A DNA stretch of 64,000 bases from Gordionus sp. m RMFG-2023 (Eukaryota; Nematomorpha; Gordioida; Chordodea; Parachordodidae). Positions 20,093-31,592 of the stretch are shown here, piece after piece; within the stretch, counting starts at the first letter, position 1, and every line of letters starts with the position of its first letter. Location: the NCBI RefSeq assembly GCF_954871325.1, contig NC_088776.1, positions 47,014,569 through 47,078,568 of the forward strand, read 5' to 3'. The notes under the pieces are model-generated. The model saw only the letters and a program-made list of their open reading frames with translations. It was not told where the DNA came from and made no database searches. The translations under genes and the position numbers were made by a program.

Positions 20093-21600
20093 AATGTTAA
20101 AACACCAACTTACGCATTATAGGCTTACATTTATTTATTCTCAATATTTAGAACAATCCTTTTAAAACAAATATTTATAATAAAATATTATAATATTTTT
20201 TGATTATTTATATATATTTTATACTTATAATTATTTATTTAAATTCTTTATCAATCCCTTTAATTTTATAAACCTAATTGATATTAATTTATCCTATAAT
20301 ATAGATGTTTAATATAACGAGTAGAAAGCCCGTTAAGAATGAAAATCAGAATTTTATCCCTTATTTAATGATGGAAGCATCAGAAATTTCCCTATTATTA
20401 TGAGCAAATTTGTTATTATTTTTATCAGATATAAATCCGAAATTTTTCATTATTTTTATAAAATATGTAAACGAAGTCTATAATTAGTACCCTCAACATG
20501 AGCAAATAATTAAAACATTTATAAATATGCTATTTTCAAATATATCGATTTCATAATATCTGAAAAAATTGCCTTTTGTTGTTTTAATTTAACTTAAAAA
20601 TTTATTCTTGACGGATGATGGTTTGTTAAGTATATACTTTCATCATAAAAAAAACCGAGTATAACATTTCTCAAAAATAAAATATATTCAAAGATTATGA
20701 TACCTAGAAATTTTTTAAAAATAAGATCTTTTGAGAATGTTCAAACAGGATTTATGAACAAATTTTACCTATAATTCTAAATTATTTTTGTAAGCAGCCT
20801 TTTATAAGTAAATCTTTTATAATTTATATGTATTAAAAATCTTCCATGATGAAAAGCAGCGCAAAATATAATATGATTATCTCTGAAAAATATGTAGTTG
20901 AAAATATCAAACAGGATTGTGATCCATTTTATCTATAATTCCAAATCATTTTTGTAAAATATATTTTATAAGTTTAAATCTATAATTTAAATTTTTGTAT
21001 AAAATATTTTATAAGTACAAATTATTTTTGATTTCTATGTATAAAAAATCTATAATAGTAAAAGAAAAATAATAAACCTCTTTGATCCATCGATATAAAA
21101 AAAAATTTGTTGTAAAACAGAAAAATCTATAAAAATAGTCACTCAATGGGAACCCGTGAAAACATAGCAGTAGGTAAGAAACTGAGACAAATTCAGATAT
21201 CTGTTTAGTCATGGTTCTATAAATGTTTCTCAGAAATATGCTCGTGAAAAGTTTTAATTGCAAATTATTTAAAAAATCTAAAAATGAAGAACCACTCACT
21301 ATATCATACACAGCGATAGGCTAAAAAGTATTTAGGATGTTTTTTATTTTTCTTAAACATTTTTTTAAATTTATTTAATGAAAAACTAAAAAAAGATTTC
21401 CTAAATATTAATTTCTACCGTAAAGATATGTAATGAATAAAACTACTTTAAATATTTGGAAATTTGCTTCATCTATTATATTATATTCCTTAATTTTTTA
21501 TCAATATAACCCTGGTCTCCTCTACTTTCTTTTTTGCCTTATTGAATATCACAATAATAAAATAATTTAAAAAATTAGAAAAGTTTTTTAAAAATATAAT
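20093..21600. repeat. Intergenic stretch with a degenerate direct repeat
   Basis: Two copies of a unit of about 165 bases are visible (20735-20830 and 20898-20995). They share CAAACAGGATT, a TTTTACCTATAATTC-like block and ATTTTTGTAA, with several changes. A 100-codon minus-strand open frame at 21009-21311 shows no family I recognise and looks like chance. Confidence 0.45.
20179..20184 (+). terminator. Poly(A) signal AATAAA for the CNG channel gene
   Basis: A canonical AATAAA lies 87 bases downstream of the channel stop codon. In DNA this AT-rich the hexamer is common by chance, so it rests mostly on position. Confidence 0.45.
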
Positions 21601-21770
21601 AATTTACTTATAAAAATTAAGAGATTCCCCTTTTTGCTCATAGATTTTGTCTATGCTCACAAAAATTGCTAATATAAAAATTTATCTACAAAAATTAACA
21701 GATTCACTGTCTAATATAAAATATAAATGAAAAATCAACTAATAAAATTGCTAATATAAAATGCTAAAAG
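21601..21770. repeat. Tandem repeat patch upstream of the LINE
   Basis: Contains TTTTTGCTCATAGATTTTGT, AAAATTAACAGATTCACT, AAATCAACTAATAAAATTGC and TAATATAAAATGCTAAAA. The same blocks recur in the same order downstream of the LINE at 24092-24284, so the LINE lies within or between copies of this unit. Confidence 0.6.
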
Positions 21771-23642
21771 ATAAATGTTGGAATCCTTCCAAAAAAGAAC
21801 TCGCGGAATCATACGACAGTCTACCAAATATAAATCCGGTAACAAGAAAAGAATGGATGTCCAGGGAAACCTTAGAAAAAATCAATCTACTAAGAACGAA
21901 GAACGGTTTTAGCAGCGACCTATGGAAAAATATCCAAAGTTTACTCCGTAATGATAGACGGATTTTTATCGCGAAAAAAGCTTTTGATGTTGATAAAGAT
22001 ATGAAAGAAAACAGGATCTACGATGCATACAAAAAATTAAAATATTTTTGTAAACCTGGTAGTTTTAGAAAGCTGCCCTCGATTGTTTTAAATAATGAGA
22101 AAGTAATCATTGACCAAAACGAACAAATCGCCTTGTGGCTTGATTACTATATAACGGTTTTCGACTCGCGGAAAGCAACAACACCAACTCTCTTAAACGC
22201 TAATATCGTTTCACCCCAGTCTGTTAATGAAATAATAAGTGTAATAAAAAAATTGCGTAGTAACAAAGCTCCGGGGCTTGATAACATTACAGCCGAGTAC
22301 TTAAAGATTGCAGCTAGGACGACCTCTTCCTTCCTTCTAGTCCTTTTCTATAAAATCTAGGAGAGTGGTAACACCCCGGCAGAATGGAACATGTCCTTCT
22401 TATGTAGCTTCCCTAAAACCGAAAATCCACGAAAATTACTGATTATCGCGCTGTCGTACTTACATCCTGTGTATCCAAAATATTTATGATGCTAGTAAAA
22501 AACAAAATTATACAATCGACGCCCCTTCTTTTTCCTAAATACATTTGCGCTTATAGACCTAACAAAAATATTTTGGAACCAATATTATCCTTAAAAATAA
22601 TAATGCAGAAATGCTATAAATACAAGATATACTCTTTCTACACATTCATTGACTTTAGCAGAGCTTTCGACAACGTCAACCATGAAGCTCTTTGGGAGAC
22701 GCTAGCAGAATGTGGTATCGAACCTCAAATAATCCTCATCTTAAAAGATCACTACACTAATTTACTTGCTTGCTTTAAAATAAACGATAAAATCTCTCCC
22801 TTCTTTAGGATAAAAAAAGGTGTAAAACAAAGTTGCACCCTCTCACCCTTCCTTTTCAATATAATTATCTATAAAATTATAAAAGATGCACTCTAGTTGA
22901 TATAGGGTCAAATGAGAAGATATTTTTTCTAAATAGAATTATGTCCTACGCGGATGATATTGTGGTAATATCAAAGAGTATTGAAGAAACCAAAAGTCTA
23001 CTCTATCTAATAGAGACCGTAAGCCATAGAGTAGGACTTGGGATAAACTTCAACAAAACTGTTATCCTCCCCTCCCCAAATGCGCCATCGATCCAAAATC
23101 TTACAGTGGGAAAGAACGTAGTAAAAATCGTGGAGAAAATAAAGTACTTGAGAGTAATTTTAGATAATAAAGGAAGTTGCAAAGAAGAGATGCGGATGAG
23201 AATACAAAAAGCTAGAGGAGCGATTCATAAATATATGAAAATATGGAAAGCTAGAGAAATCTCGGTATTTACTAGATTGAGGATATTTAATTCGATGATA
23301 GTTCCTATCGTATTATATGGAGGCGATATTTGGGAGGCTAATAAAACAGAAATAAGGCGTCTACAATCATTTATTAATAATTGTCTACGTACAATAAACG
23401 GCATTTTTTATCCCAGAGTTATATCAAACTCTGATCTTTGGAAAAAGTCAATTCACACGCCAATAAATTTCACTCTAAAAAAACGCCGGATCCAGTTCTT
23501 AGCCCACATAATAAGTAACTCCGATAACAATTTAGCTCACGATTCCACAGCATGGCTATACACATATAAAGGAAAACAATATAGAGAATACAAATCCTTA
23601 TGGTATTATAAAACAATAAGATATAATGGATCTAAATGTTAA
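21761..23642 (+). pseudogene. RTE-like LINE reverse transcriptase, 5'-truncated and broken
   Basis: Three open pieces (21761-22360, 22486-22896, 22941-23642) read as one reverse transcriptase. Visible in order are LRSNKAPGLDNITAEYLK, TDYRAVVLTSCVSKI, YTFIDFSRAFDNVNHEALW, KKGVKQSCTLSPFLFN, the catalytic MSYADD, and the late block IVPIVLYGGDIWEANKTE with KKRRIQFLAHI. One stop follows FYKI (22358), a frame change lies near 22425 and another near 22893. The apurinic endonuclease domain is missing. LYG..W followed by RRRIQ..AHI suggests the RTE group, but the clade should be treated as likely, not certain. Composition is clearly less AT-rich than the surroundings. It lies between the convergent channel and neuropeptide genes. 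Confidence 0.88.
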
Positions 23643-24091
23643 TATGAAACAATTAAACTAAACAACAGCAAAAGATCCATTAAAAAGCTGTTTCGCATCA
23701 AAAAAAGTTACCTCAAATGAAAATGTATCTCAAAATTCCTTGTTCATTATCATTATCTAATGTTTTCTATCTCAATATTTATTCAACTCATCATTATCAA
23801 ATCTTTTTTATCTCAACAATTATTCAATATCCTCTTGGAAGTATTCTTTTGAATTTCTTTACTAAAACCTGTACTAATATGGAAAAATTTTAAATTAAAA
23901 ATGTTCCTCCGCCCACCCTAAAGTAATTAAATTTTTACTGTAGTTCTTGGGTATAGGCTTTTTTTTGCCCCACTCCCTTTTAAATAAGCCTATAGAGGTT
24001 TAAGTAACATTTTTCGAAAAGCGTAGCTCTGTTGAATTTCAACACTAGAGGGCGCGCTATATATCACGTATCACTTAAAAATTTAATTATA
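23643..24091. other. Sequence after the LINE
   Basis: May include the LINE 3' untranslated part: a degenerate repeat TATTCAACTCATCATTATC / TATTCAATATCC at 23750-23835. No clear poly-A or short-repeat tail. A short inverted pair ATAGGCTT...AAGCCTAT flanks 23953-23992. Confidence 0.3.
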
Positions 24092-24284
24092 AAAATTTAC
24101 AAATTCATTTTTTGCTAACAGACTTGGTAGATTTACTTATACAAAATTAAAATATAAAATCGGCTAATAAAATTGCTAATATAAACTGCTAAAAAATTTA
24201 ACTAAGAAAATTAACAGATTCACTTTTTGCTCATAGATTTTGTATATAAAATGTTAAATAAAAATCAACTAATAGAATTGCTGG
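24092..24284. repeat. Tandem repeat patch downstream of the LINE
   Basis: About two degenerate units, with blocks TTTTTGCTCATAGATTTTGT, ATTAACAGATTCACT, ATCAACTAATAGAATTGCT and AAAATTGCTAATATAAA shared with 21601-21770 in the same orientation. Confidence 0.6.
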
Positions 24285-24337
24285 AAGAAAATTAAACCAA
24301 AATATAATAAAAGGTTTTTATGCCTAATTACAGTATG

Positions 24338-24402
24338 CAAAAGCGCAACTGCAAAGCATTTCTGAGATGGAGGATCTTGGGTTTGAATCTGGTAGTTGGG
24401 AA
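24338..24402 (+). repeat. tRNA-like fragment, probably a SINE head
   Basis: AAGCGCAACTGC followed by AAAGCATTTCTGAGATGGAG and TTGGGTTTGAATCTGGTAG resembles a tRNA-derived sequence. An A box (GCGCAACTGG-like) and a B box (GGTTYGAATC) are spaced about 30 bases apart. No 5' acceptor-stem partner or CCA-proximal stem is evident, so a SINE fragment or tRNA pseudogene is more likely than a working tRNA. Confidence 0.4.
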
Positions 24403-24506
24403 AAAATAACAATATGTAATATAGCATAGCATCCTTAAATTTAGAAATATTCTATATTGAAAATTTTGGGCATAGGGAAATCAGATATTTCTCACTCAAT
24501 AAATAT

Positions 24507-25352
24507 CAGAGACCCACAGAGTTCAAAATAAAATTTTTGCCCGAATCGGATTTGAAAAAAATTATTTCCAAGCCCAGACTAGGATTACTTTAAATGAAAT
24601 TTTTTGTTCCCGGTGAAGGATTGTGAAATCATTATCCATTATAACACGACTAAGTGTTTTTTTTTTCTATTGTAGAATCACTACCATAGTGATTATTAAG
24701 AAATGTGATTATTAGAATAATTTTATAATTTTTATATATTTTTACAATGTTCTTTCTATTTCATGTTAGGTTTTAATGATATTCTTAGTAATATATAATA
24801 AATTGTTAAATTCCTTTATCTTATTCCTAAAATTTTTAATATTTTTTTAAAAATATTATCCTTTTATTTTATATAAAATATAAGTTTAAATGAAATAACC
24901 CATAATATTTAAAATATTATTTTGGTTTTAAAATTTAAAAAAAATATTATTTCATAAATTTAATCGCTTCAAATATATTGACTGCCATTTCAAATTTAAA
25001 AAATTTAGTCATTGCTTCAAATATATTTTTTAATTTTATTGTACCAATATCTTAAAACACCAATAAAAATTTGAAGTTTGTAGATATCTGTAATTTAGAA
25101 ATCTATAATTATGAATTTAAATTTAGTGATTATTATAATCACTACGGTTATTTAGAAAATGATTTACAATCCTACATCAGATTTGTACTTCGCTTTTCAG
25201 CCTAGCCAAGCCCGAAATTTTAAAAATTTTATTATTTTGAATATACGGGAAATAGAAAATATGAGTAGTAAATGAATATCAAATTCTCCATTATATGATT
25301 TCCCACTGAATTAAATGAGTGGGTCGATTTGGTCCAGGCCTCCTGATCTCTA
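24507..25352. mobile_element. CAGAGACC hAT-type MITE, copy d (diverged)
   Basis: Starts CAGAGACCCACAGAG and ends GGCCTCCTGATCTCTA. Flanking octamers ATAAATAT (24499-24506) and ATAAATGT (25353-25360) agree at 7 of 8. It is diverged from copies a-c, but end sequence and target length fit the same family. A smaller foldback with GGATTGT/ACAATCC ends lies inside. Confidence 0.6.
24618..25172. mobile_element. Foldback with GGATTGTGAAATCATT ends, nested in copy d
   Basis: Left end GGATTGTGAAATCATT pairs with right end AATGATTTACAATCC. Further in, the arms GTGATTATTA and TAATCACTAC also pair. The inside is AT-rich with two copies of a CGCTTCAAATATATTG motif also seen at 41821-42000. No clear target duplication. 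Confidence 0.5.
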
Positions 25353-25405
25353 ATAAATGTAAAAAATTTTTAAAATTATATTGAATCGAATCTATAAATT
25401 TTACT

Positions 25406-25492
25406 TAAATTATGTGATAATTAAATTATGAGATATCTAAATTATGTGATAATTAATTTATGAGATATCTAAATTGTGTGATAATTAAATTA
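25406..25492. repeat. Short tandem repeat, 32-bp unit
   Basis: Two full copies and one partial copy of TAAATTATGTGATAATTAAA / TTATGAGATATC with a few changes. Confidence 0.75.
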
Positions 25493-26169
25493 TAATATTT
25501 AACACCCAATTGTTACATAATGTTATTTATTAATAAAATGGTTTGTCTAAAAAGAGACTTATTATATATTTTCTAACAAGCTTTGTATACATAATTTAAA
25601 AAAAATAATATCCTTGAACAAAACTTAAATAAGATAAGAAGATAGAAAAAAAATTTTTTTTTTATTACAAAAGACTTTTACATAATTAACAGTTTTCATA
25701 GCTCTTGCGAAAATTTAAAATCAACTAGGAAATATGGTAAATGTTTACTTGCTTTGCTAGTCGTAAAAATTATATATTAATATATAACATCAAACTTTTA
25801 TGCAATATCATCTAATCTAAATAAAACTATTTTAAAAGCAGATTTTCACATTTCCAAGGTCAGAGTGAAGCACTTATTTTATACAAATCTGACTTGAAAA
25901 TATATTAAGTGGTTTTTTAAAATTTTTGACCCAATAATGAAATTTATTATAATATTTTATTATATAAATGATGAGCACAATGAATTATATCATATAAATA
26001 TCAATATGTTCCAATAATTAACAATTATTGGAATATTGCAAATCACGGGATATACGTTAAATATTAATATTTTGTAAATTTCTTAAAAGAATCAATAATA
26101 ATAATTGCACATAAAAAAATATTAATTTCCTTTTTTGACAATCGTCTATTCATGGTCATGATTATAAAT

Positions 26170-26417
26170 TCATCTAAAATAAGGTCTTAATCTCATAGGG
26201 AAAAATCGACTCATTGCATTAGCCTTCCTTTCGCCTTTAACCCCATAGGACCCAACTTCACTTATAACTCCATCCGTTTCGTTATCTTCGCCCTCCACGC
26301 ATTTGACAGATTCCTTATACATGCATTTCAGGGAATGTGGTTGCCGATGAATCCTAACCCTAGAGCAACATAAACCTTGTTCTTGATTGCAATCTTGACT
26401 AGTTTGACAATTATCGT
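26170..26417 (-). CDS. Neuropeptide precursor last exon (third Cys block and C-terminus)
   Basis: Acceptor ATATTTAG at about 26418, then two bases completing Asn and DNCQTSQDCNQEQGLCCSR, HRQPHSLKC and KCVEGEDNETDG. The tail is acidic, then basic, ending RFFPMRLRPYFR and TGA. It has one RK pair and several single arginines as possible processing sites, and no glycine for amidation. Confidence 0.85.
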
Positions 26418-29400
26418 CTAAATATTTTAAAAAATATATATAAAATAGTTGATTTAAATTATAAAAGTTTATGCTAGCTAGACTAGAAATAGCAATAAAA
26501 GTATGAAATATCAAATACTCTTAAATCAGATGGTCACTGAGAATAGCTAAAGTTATCCGAATAACCAACATTTAATTTTTAATTCTTACATTTCTTTGTG
26601 TTTATTATGATTTTATATTAAATTACTATTTTTCTGTTTTATTATTCATCGAATAATTATTGTGATATATTTTAAAAGTTAACTTATGATTATTACTAAA
26701 TTGTTTTTTCATGATATTTGAGCTTCTAAACGGGTCAATTTGATTGTTTATCACAATTTCAGGCTTTTGACAAAACCTTAAAGTTGGAAAGATGGTTTTC
26801 ATTTCAATGCACTCATAAGGATAACAATCCGTATCACGTATACATGCAATACCTTCCTTATCCTTTTTTTCTTGAACACAGAGTCCCAATCCTATTTTTT
26901 TGGATAAAATATAAATACATCTAATAATTATTTTATTTTTTTTCCTTTAAATATGCGCCAACCAAAACTTATTTTCTATTATTCGATCCAGCTATCCTGA
27001 CCACTCTTATAACTTTTGGTCCTCAAGCCAAAGACCTAATAAAAATTGGCGGAAGAATTTCGGACAAAACAGAGAATCACAAAAAAGATTTTATCTTCAT
27101 CAAAGACATTCAATCCATGTCATAAAATCAAATTTCTATTTCCTTATTTACTCATTCCCTTTTTGTTTTTTGTTTCAATTATATTTTACATCTTATTTTA
27201 TCGTTATTTTTATTTAAAGCTAACAATAATTTAGTATATTGTATGATTATATTTTTTTTTATTATCGCCATAATATATTGAGTGGGTTTTTAAAAGAAAT
27301 ATTAATCACATTTTCAGGTGTTCATTTTAAGAATCATCCCTGTTGATTATTAATTCCTTAACCTGTGTAGGTGTCTTTTTTAGATTATTTTTTTATTTAT
27401 TTCTAATATTATAAATTAGGGATTGATTGTATCAATAATAAAATTTTTAAAATTTAAGTAGAGCTTTTATCTTATCAACGAGTATCTAAAAAGATTCGTT
27501 TGTTACAAGCCATATCTAAATTTCTTATCCTAGTGATGAGAATATTACAAAATCTTGCTAAATATTTTTTTTAAATTATTTATTTTTAACGTTAGTCTTA
27601 GGAATCTGATTTCGAGCTTAGTCAAAATATATAATTTCTATTCATGTTTCAAATCAATTGCTAGTCTTTTTTCGGGAAAAATATTTAAAGACTGTTAAAT
27701 TAATATAGTATTCTTCAACCCTTTTCTTAGTGGAATGATTGGATATATTGAGTAAATATAACTATATAAATATTTTATTTTTAAACATAACTAAAGTGGT
27801 GTTTGATTAGGAAACCCCTTAGGCAATAAATTTATCTTAAACACTTGCACCTTTTAAATGAAAATATTTTAATTTTTTTGGAATATTTAAAGAGTAAAAT
27901 TATAACTTACATTCTCACCTTGCTTAATGAAAAATTGGGTATAAAATACTTTATTTGTTTACAGTTTTCTTGCTATACATAAAAAAAAATGGTAATCAGG
28001 AAAAATGGATTTAATATTTCTTTTTTTTTTACTAATCATTTTTAATTAAAAAATATATATTAACAATAACATGTAAACTATTTATAAAATAATAACATTA
28101 AAACTATATTAAAATAGAGTAACATATAAAAAGCATAAAATAAGGAAGGCCGTCATTTAGTTGAGTTCGGGAACTAGATAGTTGCCATAGAACACAGCTA
28201 TTTGTGTTAATTTTATAATATTAAAAGAGGATCCACGATTTTTCCAAAGATTTGAGAAAAGTTTTTACCTAACATTTTTAAAAAATTAGCTTAGGGGACT
28301 TAAGCCAATTGGTAATAACTAGAAATGAAATTCTGATAGGTAGTTGTACATTTTTTGTAAAAAATTAATTTGTTTAAAAAAATAAAATCAATAAACTTGT
28401 TTAATTTTAAATTTGATAAAGAGGGTAGGATTAATAAAAAGGTTAGAAATATAGGTTGATGTGAAAAAAGATAGAAAGAAAATAGGTTAAAATTTAAAAA
28501 CTATAAAGTTAATAGGGTTTAAATTAAAAAGTAAGAGAAATAATAGGGTTAAAATAAATAAGCTAGAGAGATAATAGGGTTAAAATTAAAAATCTGGAGA
28601 CATAATAGGGTTAAAATTAAAAAGCTAGAAATATAATAGGGTCAAAATTAAAAAGTTTTGGTTATAAATTAGGATTTAAATCAAAAAATTAGGGTAGGAA
28701 GATGTAAGCTAGGCTAATTTATATTAAAAAATGGTTTAATTACCCTTATTTAGTAAATTGAAATTTGCTAAGGATTAAACTTTTTTACAGTAAAAATATT
28801 ATTTCTGATTTTAATAACATAAAATTTTGATAAGGATTTTAACACTTTCTTTTTATAAAAAAAATTACAATTTTTTGATAAATAATTAATAATATACTAT
28901 TCAAAAAAAAATTATAATCGAATCAAGTATATTGAAAATTATACAAAAGCCTTATTATAAAATTATTCAATTTAAACAGAATTTTAAAGGATGTAACAAA
29001 AATATAATTTTATACAAATCAGTTGATGATATTTTTAATAATCTATATAAATAAATAATTCATAGTTTCAATATTCAATTTAAACAGAATTTTAAAGGAT
29101 GTAACAAAAATATAATTTTATACAAATCAGTTGATGATATTTTTAATAATCTATATAAATAAATAATTCATAGTTTCAATTATATGAATTTATTTTAAAT
29201 ATAATTTTTTTTTCCATAATTTTTTCATTCTAAAAATGCATGAGATTGGATGTATCATAAATTTATTTTGCTCCCATTTCCTCCCTTTGCTCTAGCAACT
29301 TTTTCTTTAATTAGCTAGACTATATTATATTTTATAAGGACAAAGGAGCAAATTTCAAAGAAGGAAACAGTAAAAATCAAAAACTAATTTATCGAGATTA

Positions 29401-31592
29401 TTGACCCCTTTGTGTTATTGGTATGATAACCAGTAATGACTATCTAGTTGAATATAAAGGGATATATCTAGTAAAAAGGGTTGTTACTTTGGTAATCAAA
29501 TATTAACATTAAGCAATTAATTTACAATTACCTTCTATAATCAAAATTATGGAATAATTAACTTTTTAGATAGGTTTTTAATTGTATACTAGAACCTATT
29601 TATTAAATCATAAATTAAGAGTTTGCTGCATAGATGTAAAAATATCATTTATTCTTTTTAGTAAATATTCGATATTTAAAATTTTTAAATATAATGCCCC
29701 TTAAAATCCTAATCAAGCATTTTGGTGAATCAATTTCATTCATGAGATTAAACTCAGTCATATTTCCGGTTTCAGTAAATTGTTGCAACATATCAAAAAA
29801 ATAAAACACTATGATAACAATATGGTGTTCTTCTTTGCTAAAAATTTTCTAAAAGTTTCTAGAAAAATGTAATCTTACTTATCAATATTTCGTTTTTGAA
29901 ACATTTGAAATAATCATATTATGCCATTACTAATTAGATTGTGAATTTGTGAGTCTTTATAGTTTATCATATAATATTATTCAATCCGACTTCGACCACT
30001 TCTAATTCAAAGGCCCGAATCAGACAAGAGTTATTTTATGAATTAATATATTAAAACTTTTATATTAACAATATTTTCTCCCTATTCAACTGTGAAATAA
30101 ATTATATTAACCTAAGGCTTTAAAATATCAAAAGTTATTATATTTTTATTAATCATAAAAATTAAAATAAAAAAATTTAACAACCAATTTTTTAAAAAAT
30201 TCTGCACAACTTAACAATAAAACTTTGGAAGCGAGGCAGATAAAATTTCTATGAGATTAAATGCAATACTAGTCTCTTAATTTACAGTATAGTTATTTTA
30301 ATGCCTTTAAATGGTATAAAAGTTAAGAATTGATTAATTTAATTTAAAAAAAATATATGGTCTATAAAATATATGGTCTATAAATTTAACGGAATAAAAA
30401 ATCTAAAAATTATATATTTTTATTGTCTCAGTTATTTACATTATTAAATTGTGTGTTACATCCTAAATTTCAGCAGTAAACTGAAATTTACTCTATTATA
30501 TGTATATAATTTTCATTCATAATACCTAATAGAATTTCGATTAAAGCTCTTATAATATTTAGTTCAAACATTAAGATGAAATTGATAATCCATTAAAGGA
30601 TTACCCGGCAAATTCTATTAGGTTTATATTTATTTTGCCCCTCCCCCCACATAATAGTATTTCTACACAAAATAGGTCGGTTGTTACCTAAACTATACTA
30701 TTTATAACCATTATTTGTTATATAAGAATAATTCGATGTATTTATTTTCACCCTATTATGATAAAATTGTTGGGTAATTTAATTTACAAATAATACAAGA
30801 AGTTTGATAACCTTGAAATAAAATGAAAATGTTCCTTTTTAAATATCTAAATTTAATTTTCAAAGCTGCTTATAAAGTTTTAAACAATATAATCACAAAA
30901 TTTTGATTTTCAAGATAATTGGCGGGAAAAAATTACAAACATATTTATTTTAATTGTCTAAAATAAACACATTTATAAAAATGATCTAACACTTTTTATC
31001 TATGATATTATAATATAAAATTTTACTGTAAATAGTTACATATAGCTACATTCCCAAAGATGTAAATAGTTACAGACTAAAGACCTTTTTCAAAATGTAA
31101 ATAGTTATACATAGCTACATTCCCAAAGATGTAAATAGTTACAGATTAAAGACACTTTTTTCAAAATATAAATATTTTTATTTTCAGTTCCTAAAAAGAT
31201 TAACTAATTATATTGACAACACTTATATTAAGTATATAGAACAACAATTTTAGCTTTAAATGCCCTATTTCTTTGGTATTTTATATAATATCTCGATTTT
31301 TTAAAAGTACTACCCAGAATAGAAAACACATTTTAATGATAATATATCTAAACAATGTGCGAAAAAAACAGAAAAATGATAAAGTATGGCAATTCCCCTT
31401 TCCTCATCTTTGCAATCCTCCCTAATAAAAATGATTAGTATAAAAAAATTTTTAACAAGCATTTACTAAATGAATATTTAAAACCTTCCGTAAAAGCATT
31501 TCGTATCACTGAACTCATGCAGGTAAATCCTCTGCAGCAATCTTCCGATATTTTACACCTTTTACTGCATTCATCCTTGTAATCTAAGTCAC
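26170..31592 (-). CDS. ITG-like/prohormone-3-type cysteine-rich neuropeptide precursor (3' three exons)
   Basis: Joined on the minus strand: 31592-31485, 26891-26697, 26417-26170 (TGA at 26172-26170), with matching phases (1 and 1). The 182 residues visible hold 16 cysteines in three groups: DECSKRCKISEDCCRGFTC, then GLC...GIACIRDTDCYPYEC...FC, then DNCQTSQDCNQEQGLCC...C...C. QEQGLCC.R...HRQ...C is the hallmark of arthropod ITG-like/prohormone-3 precursors, a secreted family with a dickkopf/prokineticin-like fold. The C-terminus is basic (GERKANAMSRFFPMRLRPYF-R) and could release a peptide, an inference. Signal peptide and N-terminal exon are not found; they should lie further up the minus strand. 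The gene is convergent with the channel gene. Confidence 0.8.
26697..26891 (-). CDS. Neuropeptide precursor exon (second Cys block)
   Basis: After the split glycine it reads LGLCVQEKKDKEGIACIRDT, then DCYPYECIEMKTIFPTLRFC and QKPEIV. Spacing of GLC, AC, DC, EC and FC matches the middle block of ITG-like precursors (G.C.......G..C..D.DC....C........R.C). The donor was chosen at TTTA|GTAATA because only that site joins in phase to the next exon. Confidence 0.78.
28440..28680. repeat. Minisatellite with AATAGGGTTAAAATTAAAAA core
   Basis: About seven imperfect units of roughly 33-36 bases, each with a core like AATAGGGTTAAAATTAAAAA and a variable GCTAGAGAGAT part. AGGGTT resembles a telomere hexamer, but the unit is much longer, so it is listed as a minisatellite. 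Confidence 0.75.
28965..29180. repeat. Perfect tandem duplication, 108 bp x 2
   Basis: Positions 28965-29072 and 29073-29180 read the same at every base by eye, starting ATTCAATTTAAACAGAATTT and ending TTCATAGTTTCAAT. This is either a very recent duplication or an assembly artefact. Confidence 0.93.
31027..31167. repeat. Tandem duplication, about 69 bp x 2
   Basis: TGTAAATAGTTACATATAGC... and TGTAAATAGTTATACATAGC... each continue with TACATTCCCAAAGATG and TTACAGA(C/T)TAAAGAC. Few differences, so fairly young. Confidence 0.85.
31485..31592 (-). CDS. Neuropeptide precursor exon (first Cys block)
   Basis: Acceptor GGCTTTTTAG, then two bases and DLDYKDECSKRCKISEDCC, then RGFTCMSSVIRNAFTE, ending in phase 1 before donor GTTTTA. 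An alternative acceptor (ACTTAG) would start nine bases later in the same frame, but lacks a pyrimidine tract. C.3.C.5.CC.4.C matches the first disulfide block of the family. Confidence 0.78.

Larger units (their letters stand above)
26892..31484. other. Intron of the neuropeptide gene (4.6 kb)
   Basis: AT-rich, with several local tandem duplications described separately and no exon seen on either strand. Confidence 0.5.

Noticed and set aside
21009-21311. 100-codon minus-strand open frame with many aromatic residues
   Set aside because: No family recognised, AT-driven Phe/Tyr/Leu composition, no splice or start context; likely chance.
28440-28680. AGGGTTA motifs as a telomere array
   Set aside because: The motif recurs every 33-36 bases within a longer unit, so it is a minisatellite, not a telomere repeat.
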